Positions 1 to 8,380 of a stretch of 12,432 bases of DNA are shown here, piece by piece. Both the position numbers and the translations under genes were made by a program. The notes beneath the pieces were generated by a model that made no database searches, had not been told where the DNA came from, and saw nothing but the letters and a program-made list of their open reading frames with translations. This DNA is from an uncultured Ruminococcus sp. (lineage in GTDB: Bacteria > Bacillota > Clostridia > Oscillospirales > Acutalibacteraceae). Each line of letters opens with the position of its first letter. Within the stretch, counting starts at the first letter, position 1. The DNA lies in assembly GCA_905234305.1 (NCBI GenBank), contig CAJOHT010000012.1, forward strand, positions 1 to 12,432, read 5' to 3'.

Positions 1-307
1 CCTCAGAAGTCATTTTATCAGGTTTAATACCCAGATATTTTTTCTGGACATTTTGAAAAAGCTGTGCCATTTGTTTGTTTTTTTCGCTGTATTTCATTCG
101 CTTAAAAAAATACTTATCAACATATTTGATTTTATTAAGCTTGATTAGAAGTTTTGATTTTCTTTTTGGCAAATAATCTTTTTTGTTTTCTATATCTACA
201 AAAACAGCTTTATGTCCTTTGCTTTCAATTATTGTTTTCAGCGAGTAAGCCTGAAGAAATGAGCCGTAGTTGGGGACCCGTTGCATTGAAAGGATTCCAA
301 TTTTCAT
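1..307 (-). CDS. Polysaccharide pyruvyl transferase-like protein, N-terminal part (runs off the window)
   Basis: An open frame starts with ATG at 307-305 and stays open to the left edge, giving about 102 N-terminal residues. The opening MKIGILSMQ, then NYGSFLQAYSLK and GHKAVFVDIE, matches the N-terminal pattern of the polysaccharide pyruvyl transferase family (NYGA-LQAYAL, then GH-V--I). Members of that family add pyruvate ketals to exopolysaccharide sugars, or are related enzymes of unproven activity in capsule clusters. An AGGAG ribosome binding site sits 9 bases before the ATG. The start overlaps the stop of the Wzy-like frame in an ATGA arrangement, suggesting translational coupling. The catalytic C-terminal part is outside the window, so activity cannot be judged. 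The family call is fairly sure; the substrate is unknown. Confidence 0.72.
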   Translation of the reverse strand, partial: MKIGILSMQRVPNYGSFLQAYSLKTIIESKGHKAVFVDIENKKDYLPKRKSKLLIKLNKIKYVDKYFFKRMKYSEKNKQMAQLFQNVQKKYLGIKPDKMTSE

Positions 308-1472
308 ATTACCAATCTCCTGTGTATATGTTTTGAACCGCTGTATACTATAGCCATTGCCATGAAAACGACCATATGCGTAAGGTTTATTTCAACCAGC
401 CCCGCCATAATCATAGCGTAATAAAACCCGACCATAGGATAAACTTTATATAAAGTTGGTGAGTCAATTCCTTTAAAGGATTTCCAAACCATAATTCCGT
501 ATAATACTAACCCTACAATACCAACATCCAGCAGGAATTTCAATATTGCGTTTTGAGGATTGCCGTATCCTAACTCTTTTGCGATAATATCGTTGTAAAA
601 ACCGTAGCCTAGAATCGGTTTTTTGTTAATATAATTTCCCAAATAGCTAGTCGGCCTGTCCAGGTTGCCGATTTTTCAAAATAGCCGTAAATAATATCAT
701 GAAGGAAAGAGTTGTTTACTAAAGCATAACAGCCGATCAGAACGAAATTAATTGCTGCTGTAAAGATTATAATTATTTTTTCTCTTGAAATTACCTTTTT
801 TATAAAATATGGTAAAATCATAGTTGTGATTAACATAGCGCAGGCTATTACGCCCGTTGAGCAGGTAACTTGTCGGCAAATTAGTAAAGAAAATACGGAA
901 AAACCAAAAGCGAATATCTTTGTTGGCATTGCTTCAAACCGCAGTTTACCTTCTGTAACAGTAAACATTTTTTCTGTTTTTGAGCATAATAGAAATGCTA
1001 AAGCTGACGTGAAGCAGTGAAGATATGATACAATGAATTTATTGCCTACAAAATATACTTCTGATGGATAGTAGAACCTATAGTCTTTAAATAAAAACAT
1101 GGCATCATTAATCATTAAAATAATAAAAAACAAGACGAAAACTATCCTTGCAAGATCTATAACATCATTTTTAGCAAGAAATCTATCACACAAAAGGAAT
1201 ATAACCATAACCTGAATCGCGAAGAAGAATGAGGATATAATTTGATTATCCGACATATGATTTATTATTGAAGAAATAACATTTACAGCCCCGTAAAGCG
1301 CGGTAGGAATCATAACTTGTTTAAGTTTAAAAAATGTCGGAATGTATTTAATAAAAAGATAAGATAGAACGATGTACTTGTATGTCAGATAAAATGAGTG
1401 TGTAAATAATGTAATCTCATAGAATGTAAGACACAAAAGTATAACATCAAGTTGTATAATTTTAAATTTCAT
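304..1472 (-). pseudogene. wzy: Wzy/O-antigen polymerase-like membrane protein, split by a -1 frameshift
   Basis: Two overlapping minus-strand frames together make one polytopic membrane protein. The first runs from ATG at 1472 to a stop at 609-611 (287 residues). The second frame carries the rest, ending at TGA 304-306. The first contains many hydrophobic segments and ends in TGRLAIWE (residues 272-279). The second continues with KKPILGYGF. Together these recreate the GR--IW ... P--GYG motif of Wzy and O-antigen ligase-like proteins, which polymerise lipid-linked repeat units outside the membrane. The break lies in a run of six A residues (minus strand, 619-624); one more A would give a 389-residue protein, normal for the family. 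A GAGG site precedes the ATG. The gene may be truly broken, phase-variable, rescued by slippage, or a sequencing error. The family call is firm; the state of the gene is open. Confidence 0.75.
618..624 (-). other. Candidate slippery heptamer A_AAA_AAC at the wzy frameshift
   Basis: On the minus strand the zero-frame codons are ACA, AAA, AAC, so the run reads A_AAA_AAC in the phase needed for the classic X_XXY_YYZ slippage motif. A -1 slip here resumes at CCG and continues exactly into the frame encoding PILGYG. The same run of six A residues could also lose or gain a base during replication, transcription or sequencing. No convincing downstream stem-loop or upstream Shine-Dalgarno-like stimulator was seen, so functional recoding is only a possibility. 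Confidence 0.35.
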
Positions 1473-1554
1473 TTGTTTTCCTCATTCTTATACTTTTGGA
1501 TATTTCTTTTGGATGACAGGAAAATGGCGTAGTGTGTTTTATGAAAAGGGATTC

Positions 1555-2574
1555 TTAAGCCTTGCCGCCGCGATTCTTTTCTTCAGATACAAGTTTATAA
1601 AGTAATCCCGCAGATTGTCTTTTTACAAGAAAAATAAAGACTCTTTGAGGTAATCCCATTTTACTGACAGGATAATTTTCTATACATGAGCGGGTGAATT
1701 CATCTCCGCACATTTTGCGTATGTTTTCTTTAGCTTGCTTTTTCGTTTTTCCTGAGAGTTTAATATTCTCTTGATGTAAACACATCCTGAGATAAACAAA
1801 GAACTGCCTTTTTGCGCGCAGAATACTTTCATCGCCCCAGCCGTTTTCATTTAGTTTTCTGAAAACATTTTTGTAAAGGAAAACGACCTTTTCAAAACGC
1901 TGAGGATTGTATTTCTGAGTAAGCGATCCTTCAGTGACTCTGTAGCAGTAGCCGTCTGTATCAGCTGTGCATACTTTATTTGAGTAAAGATAATAGTCTA
2001 TGTCAAAATATAAGTCTTCGGCAATGTATTCGCGTTCTGATTTGAAACGAAGGTTATGTTCTCTGATTATCGACATATCCAGCAAGGCATTTGTTACGGA
2101 CGGTCTGAAAGCATCTTTTTTCTCAGGCAGGCTTCCCATCTGGCGGGGAAAAAACTCTTTAGCGCTGTAGCAGTTTTGACCTGGAGTATAGGAATATGTA
2201 AAATCTCCGCCGTCCAAAAACCTGCAATATCCGCCAAGACAGGTGTCAGCTCCAGATTCGGTAAGGGCTTTTACAAGCATTTCCACCGTGTTAGGTTTAA
2301 GATAATCGTCTGAGTCCATAAAGTCAACATAGTCGCCTTTTGCAGCCTCCATACCTGTATTTCGAGCCATTCCCAAACCTGCGTTTTCTTTATGGATAAC
2401 ACGAATAAAATCGTATTTTTCAGCATATTCGTCGCAGATTTTTCCGCTGCCGTCTTTTGAGCCGTCATCTACAAGAATAATTTCAATATCCTTATAGGTT
2501 TGATTTATAAGGCTGTTAACGCATTGCCTTAGATATTTTTCAACATTATATACAGGAACTACTATACTAACCAT
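1555..2574 (-). CDS. Family 2 glycosyltransferase
   Basis: This cytoplasmic enzyme should transfer a sugar from a nucleotide donor to the growing lipid-linked repeat unit. The 339-residue protein opens with the GT2 signature VSIVVPVYNVEKYL. It continues with ILVDDGSKDGS (residues 33-43), the NAGLGMARNTGM stretch (64-75) and the metal-binding DSDD (87-90). E186-D187 in AEDLYF is a candidate catalytic-base region. Length is usual for capsule GT2 enzymes. The start is supported by an AGGCGG stretch 10-15 bases upstream. It begins 16 bases after the acetyltransferase-like gene and is followed by an 82-base gap before the Wzy-like gene, one of the larger gaps in the operon. No C-terminal membrane segment is obvious. 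Donor and acceptor cannot be read from the sequence. Confidence 0.92.
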   Translation of the reverse strand: MVSIVVPVYNVEKYLRQCVNSLINQTYKDIEIILVDDGSKDGSGKICDEYAEKYDFIRVIHKENAGLGMARNTGMEAAKGDYVDFMDSDDYLKPNTVEMLVKALTESGADTCLGGYCRFLDGGDFTYSYTPGQNCYSAKEFFPRQMGSLPEKKDAFRPSVTNALLDMSIIREHNLRFKSEREYIAEDLYFDIDYYLYSNKVCTADTDGYCYRVTEGSLTQKYNPQRFEKVVFLYKNVFRKLNENGWGDESILRAKRQFFVYLRMCLHQENIKLSGKTKKQAKENIRKMCGDEFTRSCIENYPVSKMGLPQRVFIFLVKRQSAGLLYKLVSEEKNRGGKA

Positions 2575-2590
2575 ATATTCCGCCGCCTAA

Positions 2591-3088
2591 CTATATAAAT
2601 GAATTTGGTGGGACATCTTTTGAAACAATACGTCCCGCCTTGATTTGTGTGTTTTCTCCGACAGTAATACCTCCGATTATCATTGCACCGGCATATACTT
2701 TTACATTATTTTCAAAAAGCGGCATACCGCGCACTTTACCATCAGGATCTTTTCGCCCTGGCTGTCCGTTTCCGCCGCCGAGAGTGACGTGCTGGTATAC
2801 AACAAGTTTGCCCTTAGAGATAACATCCTTGCCGATAACAGTACCAAGTCCGTGAACTAGTACAAAGCCTCCAGCAAGATTCGCACGGTGATCAATATCA
2901 ACATGAAAAAGCAATCTGTTAATATACCAAAAGAGCTTGCCTAAAAAACCAAGATGTATTCTATAAAGCTGGTTCGACAGCCGATAAAGACAAACAGAGT
3001 GGAAATTTGGATTTGCAATGACTGTAATAATCTTTTTTCCTATTCCTCTGCCTGCGGCAAAAGCGTTTAAATCCTTAGTTATTCTCAT
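2591..3088 (-). CDS. Serine O-acetyltransferase-like hexapeptide (left-handed beta-helix) acyltransferase
   Basis: The 165-residue protein resembles the C-terminal half of CysE-type serine acetyltransferases. It has FHVDIDHRANLAGGFVLVHG (residues 61-80, with H79 a candidate catalytic histidine), QHVTLGGG (99-106), and hexapeptide repeats VYAGAMIIGGITVGENTQI (131-149) that form a left-handed beta helix and bind acetyl-CoA. In capsule clusters such proteins usually acetylate a sugar or an attached amino acid, rather than make cysteine precursors. The start has AGGAG six bases upstream. The frame stops right after DVPPNSFI, where relatives usually continue for some residues (V-G-PA...), so the C-terminal tail is short. 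It lies between the ATP-grasp gene and the GT2 gene. The fold is sure; the acceptor is unknown. Confidence 0.87.
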   Translation of the reverse strand: MRITKDLNAFAAGRGIGKKIITVIANPNFHSVCLYRLSNQLYRIHLGFLGKLFWYINRLLFHVDIDHRANLAGGFVLVHGLGTVIGKDVISKGKLVVYQHVTLGGGNGQPGRKDPDGKVRGMPLFENNVKVYAGAMIIGGITVGENTQIKAGRIVSKDVPPNSFI

Positions 3089-3107
3089 CTATATCTCCTA
3101 AAACGTT

Positions 3108-4178
3108 TTATTTTTCGCTGATAATTTCATCTAACAGTGAAATTCCGCGTTCGGTTTTTTTCGCGAAAACAGGTCCTGAAATCATCTGAGTTTGTACAAT
3201 ACCAGGAACGTCGCCGTTATACTCTATACAATAGATTTCGCCGTTTTCATCGGCGGTGAAATCCCAGCCGATTATTCTGTGGTGAGCGTATTTTCTGTGT
3301 TCGCGTTTTACAATCTCAATCATTTTAGGAACAAAAGGTAAATTAGTGCCGAGTTTTTGACCGAACATATCGGGGTAGATTACTCCGTCGTCAGGATCCA
3401 AGCAATAGCTGCCGAGCGTACCATCTTCGTTTACTTCGACAACACGCGGATTAACTCCGCCCGCTCCTAAATGGTCGCAAAACGCTCCGGGAGCGCCGAC
3501 CCTTAAAATGATTCCGAGTATGTAAACCTCTCCTTTCCAGAAAAGACTTGTAATTCGGAAAATGTTTACGGAGCTTTCATTAAATCGGGCGGTAAGCTCG
3601 TTTTGTTTTACAACTTCCTGAACAATATAATTGTTGTTAAAGTTTTCAAAAGCAGTATCAAAACCGCTTTTCTCAACAAGTTGAACACCCTTTCCGTGAC
3701 CCGCGAAAATAGATTTTTTAAACACGGCTTTTTGATATCCGCTCAAAATCTTACGCGCCTCGGTTTCGGATATATTCTCAAAATCGGCGTTATAAAACTC
3801 GCCGTTTATATTTTTTATAATTGTTTTAGGGAAACGAACTCCCGAAACAAAAAAATCTTCATAGTTCTTATCTGTGAAATAGCTGTCGGTATACTTGATT
3901 CCAAGAGTATCATAATTTAGTTTATTGAGTTTTGGAAGGAGTACAGTTTGATAATACGCGTCCGAAACAAAAAACTCAATCGGAGATTTATTCCAATCTT
4001 TATATATATTTTTGTAAATAACGTATGCGTAAGTTTCATTAGTTCTCAGTTTAGCTTTTTCCTGAGATGTCAGTTTGTTCCATTCTTTATGTTTTGAGCA
4101 AAGTTGTTTAGCTTCAGCGGTTCTTTTTTTCCACACAATTTTGTTGAAAAGTGTTTTTACAAAAGTTATATTTCTCAT
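3108..4178 (-). CDS. Sugar-transfer-associated ATP-grasp protein
   Basis: This 356-residue protein has the layout of the ATP-grasp family found beside sugar-transfer genes. Visible elements are the nucleotide-binding lysines and glycine loop VFKKSIFAGHGKGVQ (residues 152-166), the YIVQEVVKQNE strand (184-194), NIFRITSL (205-212), and the C-terminal metal-binding block GWDFTADENGEIYCIEYNGD (304-323). ATP-grasp enzymes join a carboxylate to an amine or other nucleophile through an acyl phosphate. In this family the real substrates are mostly unproven. An AGAGG site lies 7 bases before the ATG, inside the end of the upstream GT4 gene. The N-terminal 60 residues are basic and helical in character. 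Its place among glycosyltransferases suggests modification of the polysaccharide repeat, which is inference. Confidence 0.85.
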   Translation of the reverse strand: MRNITFVKTLFNKIVWKKRTAEAKQLCSKHKEWNKLTSQEKAKLRTNETYAYVIYKNIYKDWNKSPIEFFVSDAYYQTVLLPKLNKLNYDTLGIKYTDSYFTDKNYEDFFVSGVRFPKTIIKNINGEFYNADFENISETEARKILSGYQKAVFKKSIFAGHGKGVQLVEKSGFDTAFENFNNNYIVQEVVKQNELTARFNESSVNIFRITSLFWKGEVYILGIILRVGAPGAFCDHLGAGGVNPRVVEVNEDGTLGSYCLDPDDGVIYPDMFGQKLGTNLPFVPKMIEIVKREHRKYAHHRIIGWDFTADENGEIYCIEYNGDVPGIVQTQMISGPVFAKKTERGISLLDEIISEK

Positions 4179-4179
4179 T

Positions 4180-5259
4180 CTATACCTCTTTAAAATATAT
4201 TTCCTTTAGCTTTGCGGCTTGAATTTTGATATCAAACCCCGCCTCGGCTATCTGCGTTTTTACGTCAGCAGTACGATCGCTGAATTTTTCGGTCTGTTCA
4301 AGAACTGTTTCCGCCCAACTTGCGGGGCTGTCGTTAAGGCTTAGATATGTTACACGGTCAGTACATTTAGCGTCGCGCGTAATTACATCTGATACAACCA
4401 GCGGAAGAGCCGCCGCCTGAGCTTCCAGCATAACAACAGGGAGGCCTTCCCATTTTGACGGCATAAGGAATAAATCGATAGCTTGATAAATCCTGTCAAC
4501 ATCACTGCGCTGACCTGCGAAAATCACCGAATCGCTAAGCCCAAGATCAGAAACTTTTTTCTTTATTTCTTCCATTTTAGGACCAATGCTGACCAAAAGC
4601 AGTTTAGTATTGCTATTTGATTTGTGGATTTCCATGAAAATATCAATCAGGAAATTATGATTTTTTTGTTCTGTAAAGTGTCCTATATGACCGATTAAAA
4701 TTTCATCGCTGATTTCAAACTCTTTACGGCAATTATTCCGAATCTCCTTATTAAAAGTAAATCGGTCTATGTTGATTGCGTTGTTGAGAACGATATGGCG
4801 GCTTTTGCCGTAGAGCCATTTGCCTGACGCGGTTGAGCAGGAAATCAGTTCATTGGAAAACCACTTCATAGGATGCTTTAGAATATTACTGATTAAAGGA
4901 TGGTCACAGGTTGTATTATGACAGTGGACGATAATATTTTTAATATGACAGCGTTTTGCTATCAAAACTTCCATAAGCATCATTCCGCTGTTGCCGTGAA
5001 TATGAAATACATCAATTCCCGTTTTTAGCAGTTTAGTGAGTTCTCTTATATACCCTTTAGTATCTTGTTTCTTTTTAGGGAGTAAGTATGCGGTCGCTCT
5101 TTTTTCAATACGTTCGATTAACTCAGGTTTAGTAGTAGGAACTACAGCGACATTTAGGGAAATCTGGTCCAGATCCATATTTTCGATGTAATTCATTATT
5201 ACTGAGCTTATTCCTTCATACCCCATTCCTGTTGTATTTAAAATGAGTATTTTTTTCAT
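4180..5259 (-). CDS. Family 4 glycosyltransferase (GT-B fold)
   Basis: This is a 359-residue retaining glycosyltransferase acting on the cytoplasmic side of the membrane. The N-terminal domain opens with KKILILNTTGMGYEGISSV, a donor-site loop typical of EpsF-like proteins, followed by DVFHIHGNSG (residues 83-92). The C-terminal domain carries IGHIGHFTEQKNH (189-201) and the EX7E nucleotide-sugar motif, E271 and E279 in SKWEGLPVVMLEA. Length fits the GT4 family. It starts 14 bases after the TupA-like gene, and its stop is one base from the start of the next ATP-grasp gene, so the pair is probably coupled. The family is clear; the sugar and linkage are not. Confidence 0.92.
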   Translation of the reverse strand: MKKILILNTTGMGYEGISSVIMNYIENMDLDQISLNVAVVPTTKPELIERIEKRATAYLLPKKKQDTKGYIRELTKLLKTGIDVFHIHGNSGMMLMEVLIAKRCHIKNIIVHCHNTTCDHPLISNILKHPMKWFSNELISCSTASGKWLYGKSRHIVLNNAINIDRFTFNKEIRNNCRKEFEISDEILIGHIGHFTEQKNHNFLIDIFMEIHKSNSNTKLLLVSIGPKMEEIKKKVSDLGLSDSVIFAGQRSDVDRIYQAIDLFLMPSKWEGLPVVMLEAQAAALPLVVSDVITRDAKCTDRVTYLSLNDSPASWAETVLEQTEKFSDRTADVKTQIAEAGFDIKIQAAKLKEIYFKEV

Positions 5260-5273
5260 ATTTTAATTCACTC

Positions 5274-6158
5274 TCAGTTATTGCTTTTTTTGCTCAAATC
5301 AAGCATAGCGCCTGTTTCGTTGATGAACTCTACGGGTTCCATTTTGTCAAATCCAGCGCCGTTTGTAAAGGTAAGTTCTCCAAAATATATTTTTCCGCCT
5401 GCAATATAAAAATCGACACGAACATGCAGAAAATCTTCAGAAAGTTTTTTGGAATATTCGAATAGCTTATCAAGACAATCGGGCTTTGGAAGAACCTTTC
5501 CGGATTTTCCGTAGCTGATAGCATAGCCGTCCATAAGTTTCCAATCACAAGTATAAAAATCTCTTTTATGAGAAGTGAATCTGTCGGAATCTACGCAAAT
5601 AAAACCGGGTTCTCCGTTAAAACAGAATATTTTATAGTCTTTTAGAGGCTCGTTGTCATCAGATTCAATAAATGATTCGACAATTACTCTGGGCTTTTCA
5701 ATACCGTAGAACCATTCTCCGTAGCATGCCAGAAATTTTGCCTTGAGCCATTTTTTGCATTTTGAGATTACTTCTTCTCTATTTAGTTTAGAGGTATCCT
5801 CGCAGATTATATTAAAGGTTGAACCGTGCGTTACCTTAATAACACATTTTTTGGGAAGTTTATCAAAAGGAATATCCTCAGGGTCAAACCCTTCCCAAAT
5901 AAGCTCGTTAAGGATTTCTCCGCAGCCTTTGCTTTCAACATACTCTCTTACTGTGTATTTGTCGCAGCATTTAGGCATAAGCGGGTTTTTATCATACAGT
6001 TTGATCCACTGAAGTTTTTCGTTGTAGGTTTTTGGATTATCTAAATCCAGTTTATAGCCGAGCTTTAGTTTAAAAAGAATCTTAAGGGTGGTTTTGGGAC
6101 TGATTTTATATAATAAGTTAAACGGAGTAAGAACTATACTTTTTGTTAAATTATCCAT
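5274..6158 (-). CDS. TupA-like ATP-grasp protein (putative amidoligase)
   Basis: The 294-residue protein matches the TupA-like ATP-grasp family. It has NPKTYNEKLQWIKLYD (residues 41-56), the phosphate-binding region KKCVIKVTHGSTFN (103-116), PRVIVESFIES (156-166), LKDYKIFCFNGEPGFICVD (172-190), and a closing metal-site block VRVDFYIAGGKIYFGELTFT (246-265). The family is named after TupA of alkaliphilic Bacillus, which is needed to make teichuronopeptide, a cell-wall polymer of glucuronate and amino acids. That suggests peptide or amide bond formation on a uronic acid. UDP-glucuronate can be made by the dehydrogenase in this operon, which fits. GGAG lies 9 bases before the ATG, within the end of the PssE-like gene. 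The family call is firm; the reaction here is inference. Confidence 0.87.
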   Translation of the reverse strand: MDNLTKSIVLTPFNLLYKISPKTTLKILFKLKLGYKLDLDNPKTYNEKLQWIKLYDKNPLMPKCCDKYTVREYVESKGCGEILNELIWEGFDPEDIPFDKLPKKCVIKVTHGSTFNIICEDTSKLNREEVISKCKKWLKAKFLACYGEWFYGIEKPRVIVESFIESDDNEPLKDYKIFCFNGEPGFICVDSDRFTSHKRDFYTCDWKLMDGYAISYGKSGKVLPKPDCLDKLFEYSKKLSEDFLHVRVDFYIAGGKIYFGELTFTNGAGFDKMEPVEFINETGAMLDLSKKSNN

Positions 6159-6161
6159 AAT

Positions 6162-6638
6162 TTATATCTCCATAATAAACTGTTCGATACTGTCGATAAT
6201 TGTTTGAGTATTGCTTTCGTATTTATTGAATTCATGCGTTTTAACATATTCAAGCGCTGTTTCAAGCTCGTCGCAATCGCTGCAGGCGTATATTAATCCT
6301 AATTCCTTGAATTGTTCAAGGAGCTGGAGCTGATGGTCGTCTACGTGTTCGTCGTATTTCGCTAATCTCGCAACAGCAATAACCTTCTTGCCCTTTTTTA
6401 CCGCGCCTATTATCGCGCCCGTACCGCCGTGAGTGATAAAAATATCGCATTTGTCGGTGTATTCCTGAAATTCCTCGCGGTCAAGAAAATTCTTGAAGCT
6501 ATAATTGCGGGGTTCGTAATCGCTATAACCTGTCTGAGCGAAAACATCGTTTATAATGTTTTTTTCGCAGAGCCCGTCAATCGCTTTTAACAATCTGTTG
6601 AATTGAAATTTCTGAGAGCCTAATGTAATAAATATCAT
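6162..6638 (-). CDS. pssE: PssE-like glycosyltransferase catalytic subunit (Alg13-like)
   Basis: The 158-residue protein corresponds to the C-terminal half of a GT28-type enzyme. It begins MIFITLGSQKFQFNRLL, and its donor-binding core is IFITHGGTGAI (residues 66-76) plus DEHVDDHQLQL (96-106). Such proteins bind the nucleotide sugar but work only with a membrane-anchoring PssD (Alg14-like) partner. The partner is encoded immediately upstream, with a 7-base gap and an AGGTG ribosome site spanning the junction. The pair typically adds an early sugar, often glucuronate, glucose or galactose, to the lipid-linked intermediate. The operon's UDP-glucose dehydrogenase makes glucuronate a reasonable guess in this case. 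Family and pairing are sure; the sugar is not. Confidence 0.88.
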   Translation of the reverse strand: MIFITLGSQKFQFNRLLKAIDGLCEKNIINDVFAQTGYSDYEPRNYSFKNFLDREEFQEYTDKCDIFITHGGTGAIIGAVKKGKKVIAVARLAKYDEHVDDHQLQLLEQFKELGLIYACSDCDELETALEYVKTHEFNKYESNTQTIIDSIEQFIMEI

Positions 6639-6645
6639 AGCGCAC

Positions 6646-7116
6646 CTAATAGATTCCGCCGAGGTAAACCGCCTCGGGATAGAACTCTTTCATACTTTCC
6701 CATTGAACATAAAACCTGTCAGCGTATTTATACAGGAATTTTCCTGTTTCGGTAGGGGAGGTGATTTTCGCGAAACTTTCTATATAAATCAGTTTTTTCC
6801 TAAAGGCCTTAGCCAGTAAGCATATCGGGATCATCGCGAGAACTCCTGTTGTAATAACAACATCGGGACGTTCTTTAATAAATATCCAAAGTGATTTAAA
6901 AGCGTTGATCAGCATAGCGAAAATGAAGAGTTTTTCCTTTCGGTTAACCTGACGCATATAATACATCTTTTTGCCATCCGCTTTAGCCTTATACAGAGTT
7001 TTCTCGGTTATTATAATGCTGCGGTATTTATCCATAAGAGGTTTCAGCATAAGAAGCTGCTCATAATGACCTCCCGAGGATGCGGCAAAACAGAGCTTTT
7101 TTTCTTTTTTGCTCAT
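6646..7116 (-). CDS. pssD: PssD-like glycosyltransferase acceptor/membrane subunit (Alg14-like)
   Basis: This 156-residue protein corresponds to the N-terminal half of a GT28-type enzyme. It has KLCFAASSGGHYEQLLMLKP (residues 7-26) with the SSGGH loop, a region 65-110 rich in hydrophobic residues including DVVITTGVLAMIPICLLAK, and YIESFAK (111-117). Alg14-like subunits sit at the membrane face and recruit the catalytic PssE/Alg13 partner, here the next gene. Start choice is supported by AAGGG about 8 bases upstream, which lies in the last codons of the dehydrogenase gene; that stop is two bases before this ATG. The split into two polypeptides is normal for this family, not a broken gene. Confidence 0.88.
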   Translation of the reverse strand: MSKKEKKLCFAASSGGHYEQLLMLKPLMDKYRSIIITEKTLYKAKADGKKMYYMRQVNRKEKLFIFAMLINAFKSLWIFIKERPDVVITTGVLAMIPICLLAKAFRKKLIYIESFAKITSPTETGKFLYKYADRFYVQWESMKEFYPEAVYLGGIY

Positions 7117-7118
7117 AA

Positions 7119-8372
7119 TTAATCCCTTCTGAAAATGTCTCTTGTATATACCTTATCGGCAATATCGTCGAGGCATACATCATAGCGGTTAGCGATAACC
7201 GCGTTCGATTCGGATTTGAATCTTTCAAGATCATTTACGATTTCGCTTCCGAAGAAAGTCGAACCGTCCTCGAGAGTAGGTTCGAAAATAATAACCTTAG
7301 CGCCCTTTGCCTTAATGCGCTTCATTACTCCCTGTATCGAGCTTTGACGGAAGTTATCGGAATTGCTCTTCATAGTAAGGCGGTAAACTCCGATTGTTAC
7401 GGATTTTTCCTTGCTCTTGCTGTAACTGTTGTTGAGACCGTAGCTGTAATAACCGGCAATGCTGAGAACCCTGTCCGCAATAAAATCTTTACGGGTGCGA
7501 TTGCTTTCTACGATGGCGCTCATCATATTCTGAGGAACGTCCTCATAATTTGCTAAGAGCTGTTTTGTATCCTTGGGGAGGCAATAACCGCCGTAACCGA
7601 AGGACGGGTTGTTGTAATGAGAGCCGATACGCGGGTCAAGACATACTCCTTCGATTATCTTTTGAGTATCAAGACCTTTCATCTCGGCATAAGTATCAAG
7701 CTCATTGAAATACGAAACTCTAAGCGCGAGGTATGTGTTAGCGAAAAGTTTAACCGCTTCAGCCTCGGTAAAGCCCATAAAAAGTGTGTCAATGTTTTCT
7801 TTTTCGGCACCTTCGGCGAGTAAACCCGCAAAAATTTCAGCGGCATCCTTAAGTTTTTTATCGTTGAAATCAGTACCTACGATTATACGGCTGGGATAGA
7901 GGTTATCGTAAAGAGCTTTGCTCTCGCGTAAAAACTCAGGGCTGAAGATAATATTACCGCTGCCTGATTTCTTTCTTATGTGTTCTGTATAACCTACGGG
8001 GATTGTGGATTTAATTACCATAATCGCGTTGGGATTCACCTTCATAACCGTGTCAATAACATTTTCTACAGCCGAGGTATCAAAAAAGTTCTTCTGGCTG
8101 TCGTAATTAGTCGGAGCGGCTATAACGATAAACTCCGCGTCCTTGTAAGCGCTTTCGGCGTCGAGAGTCGCTTCAAGGTCTAAATTCTTTTCCGCTAAAT
8201 ACTTTTCTATATATTCGTCCTGGATAGGGGACTTTCTTTTATTTATAAGCTCAACTTTTTCGGGAATAATATCGACCGCTTTGACGGTGTTGTGCTGGCT
8301 TAACAGAACAGCTATCGATAAGCCTACATATCCTGTGCCCGCTACCGCAATTTTGTATTTTTTATTATTCAT
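7119..8372 (-). CDS. ugd: UDP-glucose 6-dehydrogenase
   Basis: This cytosolic enzyme oxidises UDP-glucose to UDP-glucuronate with two NAD+, supplying an acidic sugar to the polysaccharide. The 417-residue protein shows the NAD-binding [10 protein letters not shown] (residues 12-21), [11 protein letters not shown] (120-130), FSPEFLRES (143-151), the conserved lysine and asparagine in [10 protein letters not shown] (K208, N212) and the catalytic cysteine C264 in [11 protein letters not shown] (258-268). A C-terminal UDP-binding domain follows. The start is placed at ATG 8372-8370 because a perfect GGAGG lies 8 bases before it. An in-frame ATG 15 bases further up would contain that ribosome site within its own first codons and is unlikely to be used. 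A related nucleotide-sugar dehydrogenase with another hexose substrate is possible, but UDP-glucose is the usual substrate in this family. Confidence 0.93.
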   Translation of the reverse strand: MNNKKYKIAVAGTGYVGLSIAVLLSQHNTVKAVDIIPEKVELINKRKSPIQDEYIEKYLAEKNLDLEATLDAESAYKDAEFIVIAAPTNYDSQKNFFDTSAVENVIDTVMKVNPNAIMVIKSTIPVGYTEHIRKKSGSGNIIFSPEFLRESKALYDNLYPSRIIVGTDFNDKKLKDAAEIFAGLLAEGAEKENIDTLFMGFTEAEAVKLFANTYLALRVSYFNELDTYAEMKGLDTQKIIEGVCLDPRIGSHYNNPSFGYGGYCLPKDTKQLLANYEDVPQNMMSAIVESNRTRKDFIADRVLSIAGYYSYGLNNSYSKSKEKSVTIGVYRLTMKSNSDNFRQSSIQGVMKRIKAKGAKVIIFEPTLEDGSTFFGSEIVNDLERFKSESNAVIANRYDVCLDDIADKVYTRDIFRRD

Positions 8373-8380
8373 AAGCCTTT

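Noticed and set aside
6162..7116. PssD and PssE as a single glycosyltransferase broken by a frameshift
   Set aside because: Each has its own start, stop and ribosome site, and the family is normally split this way.
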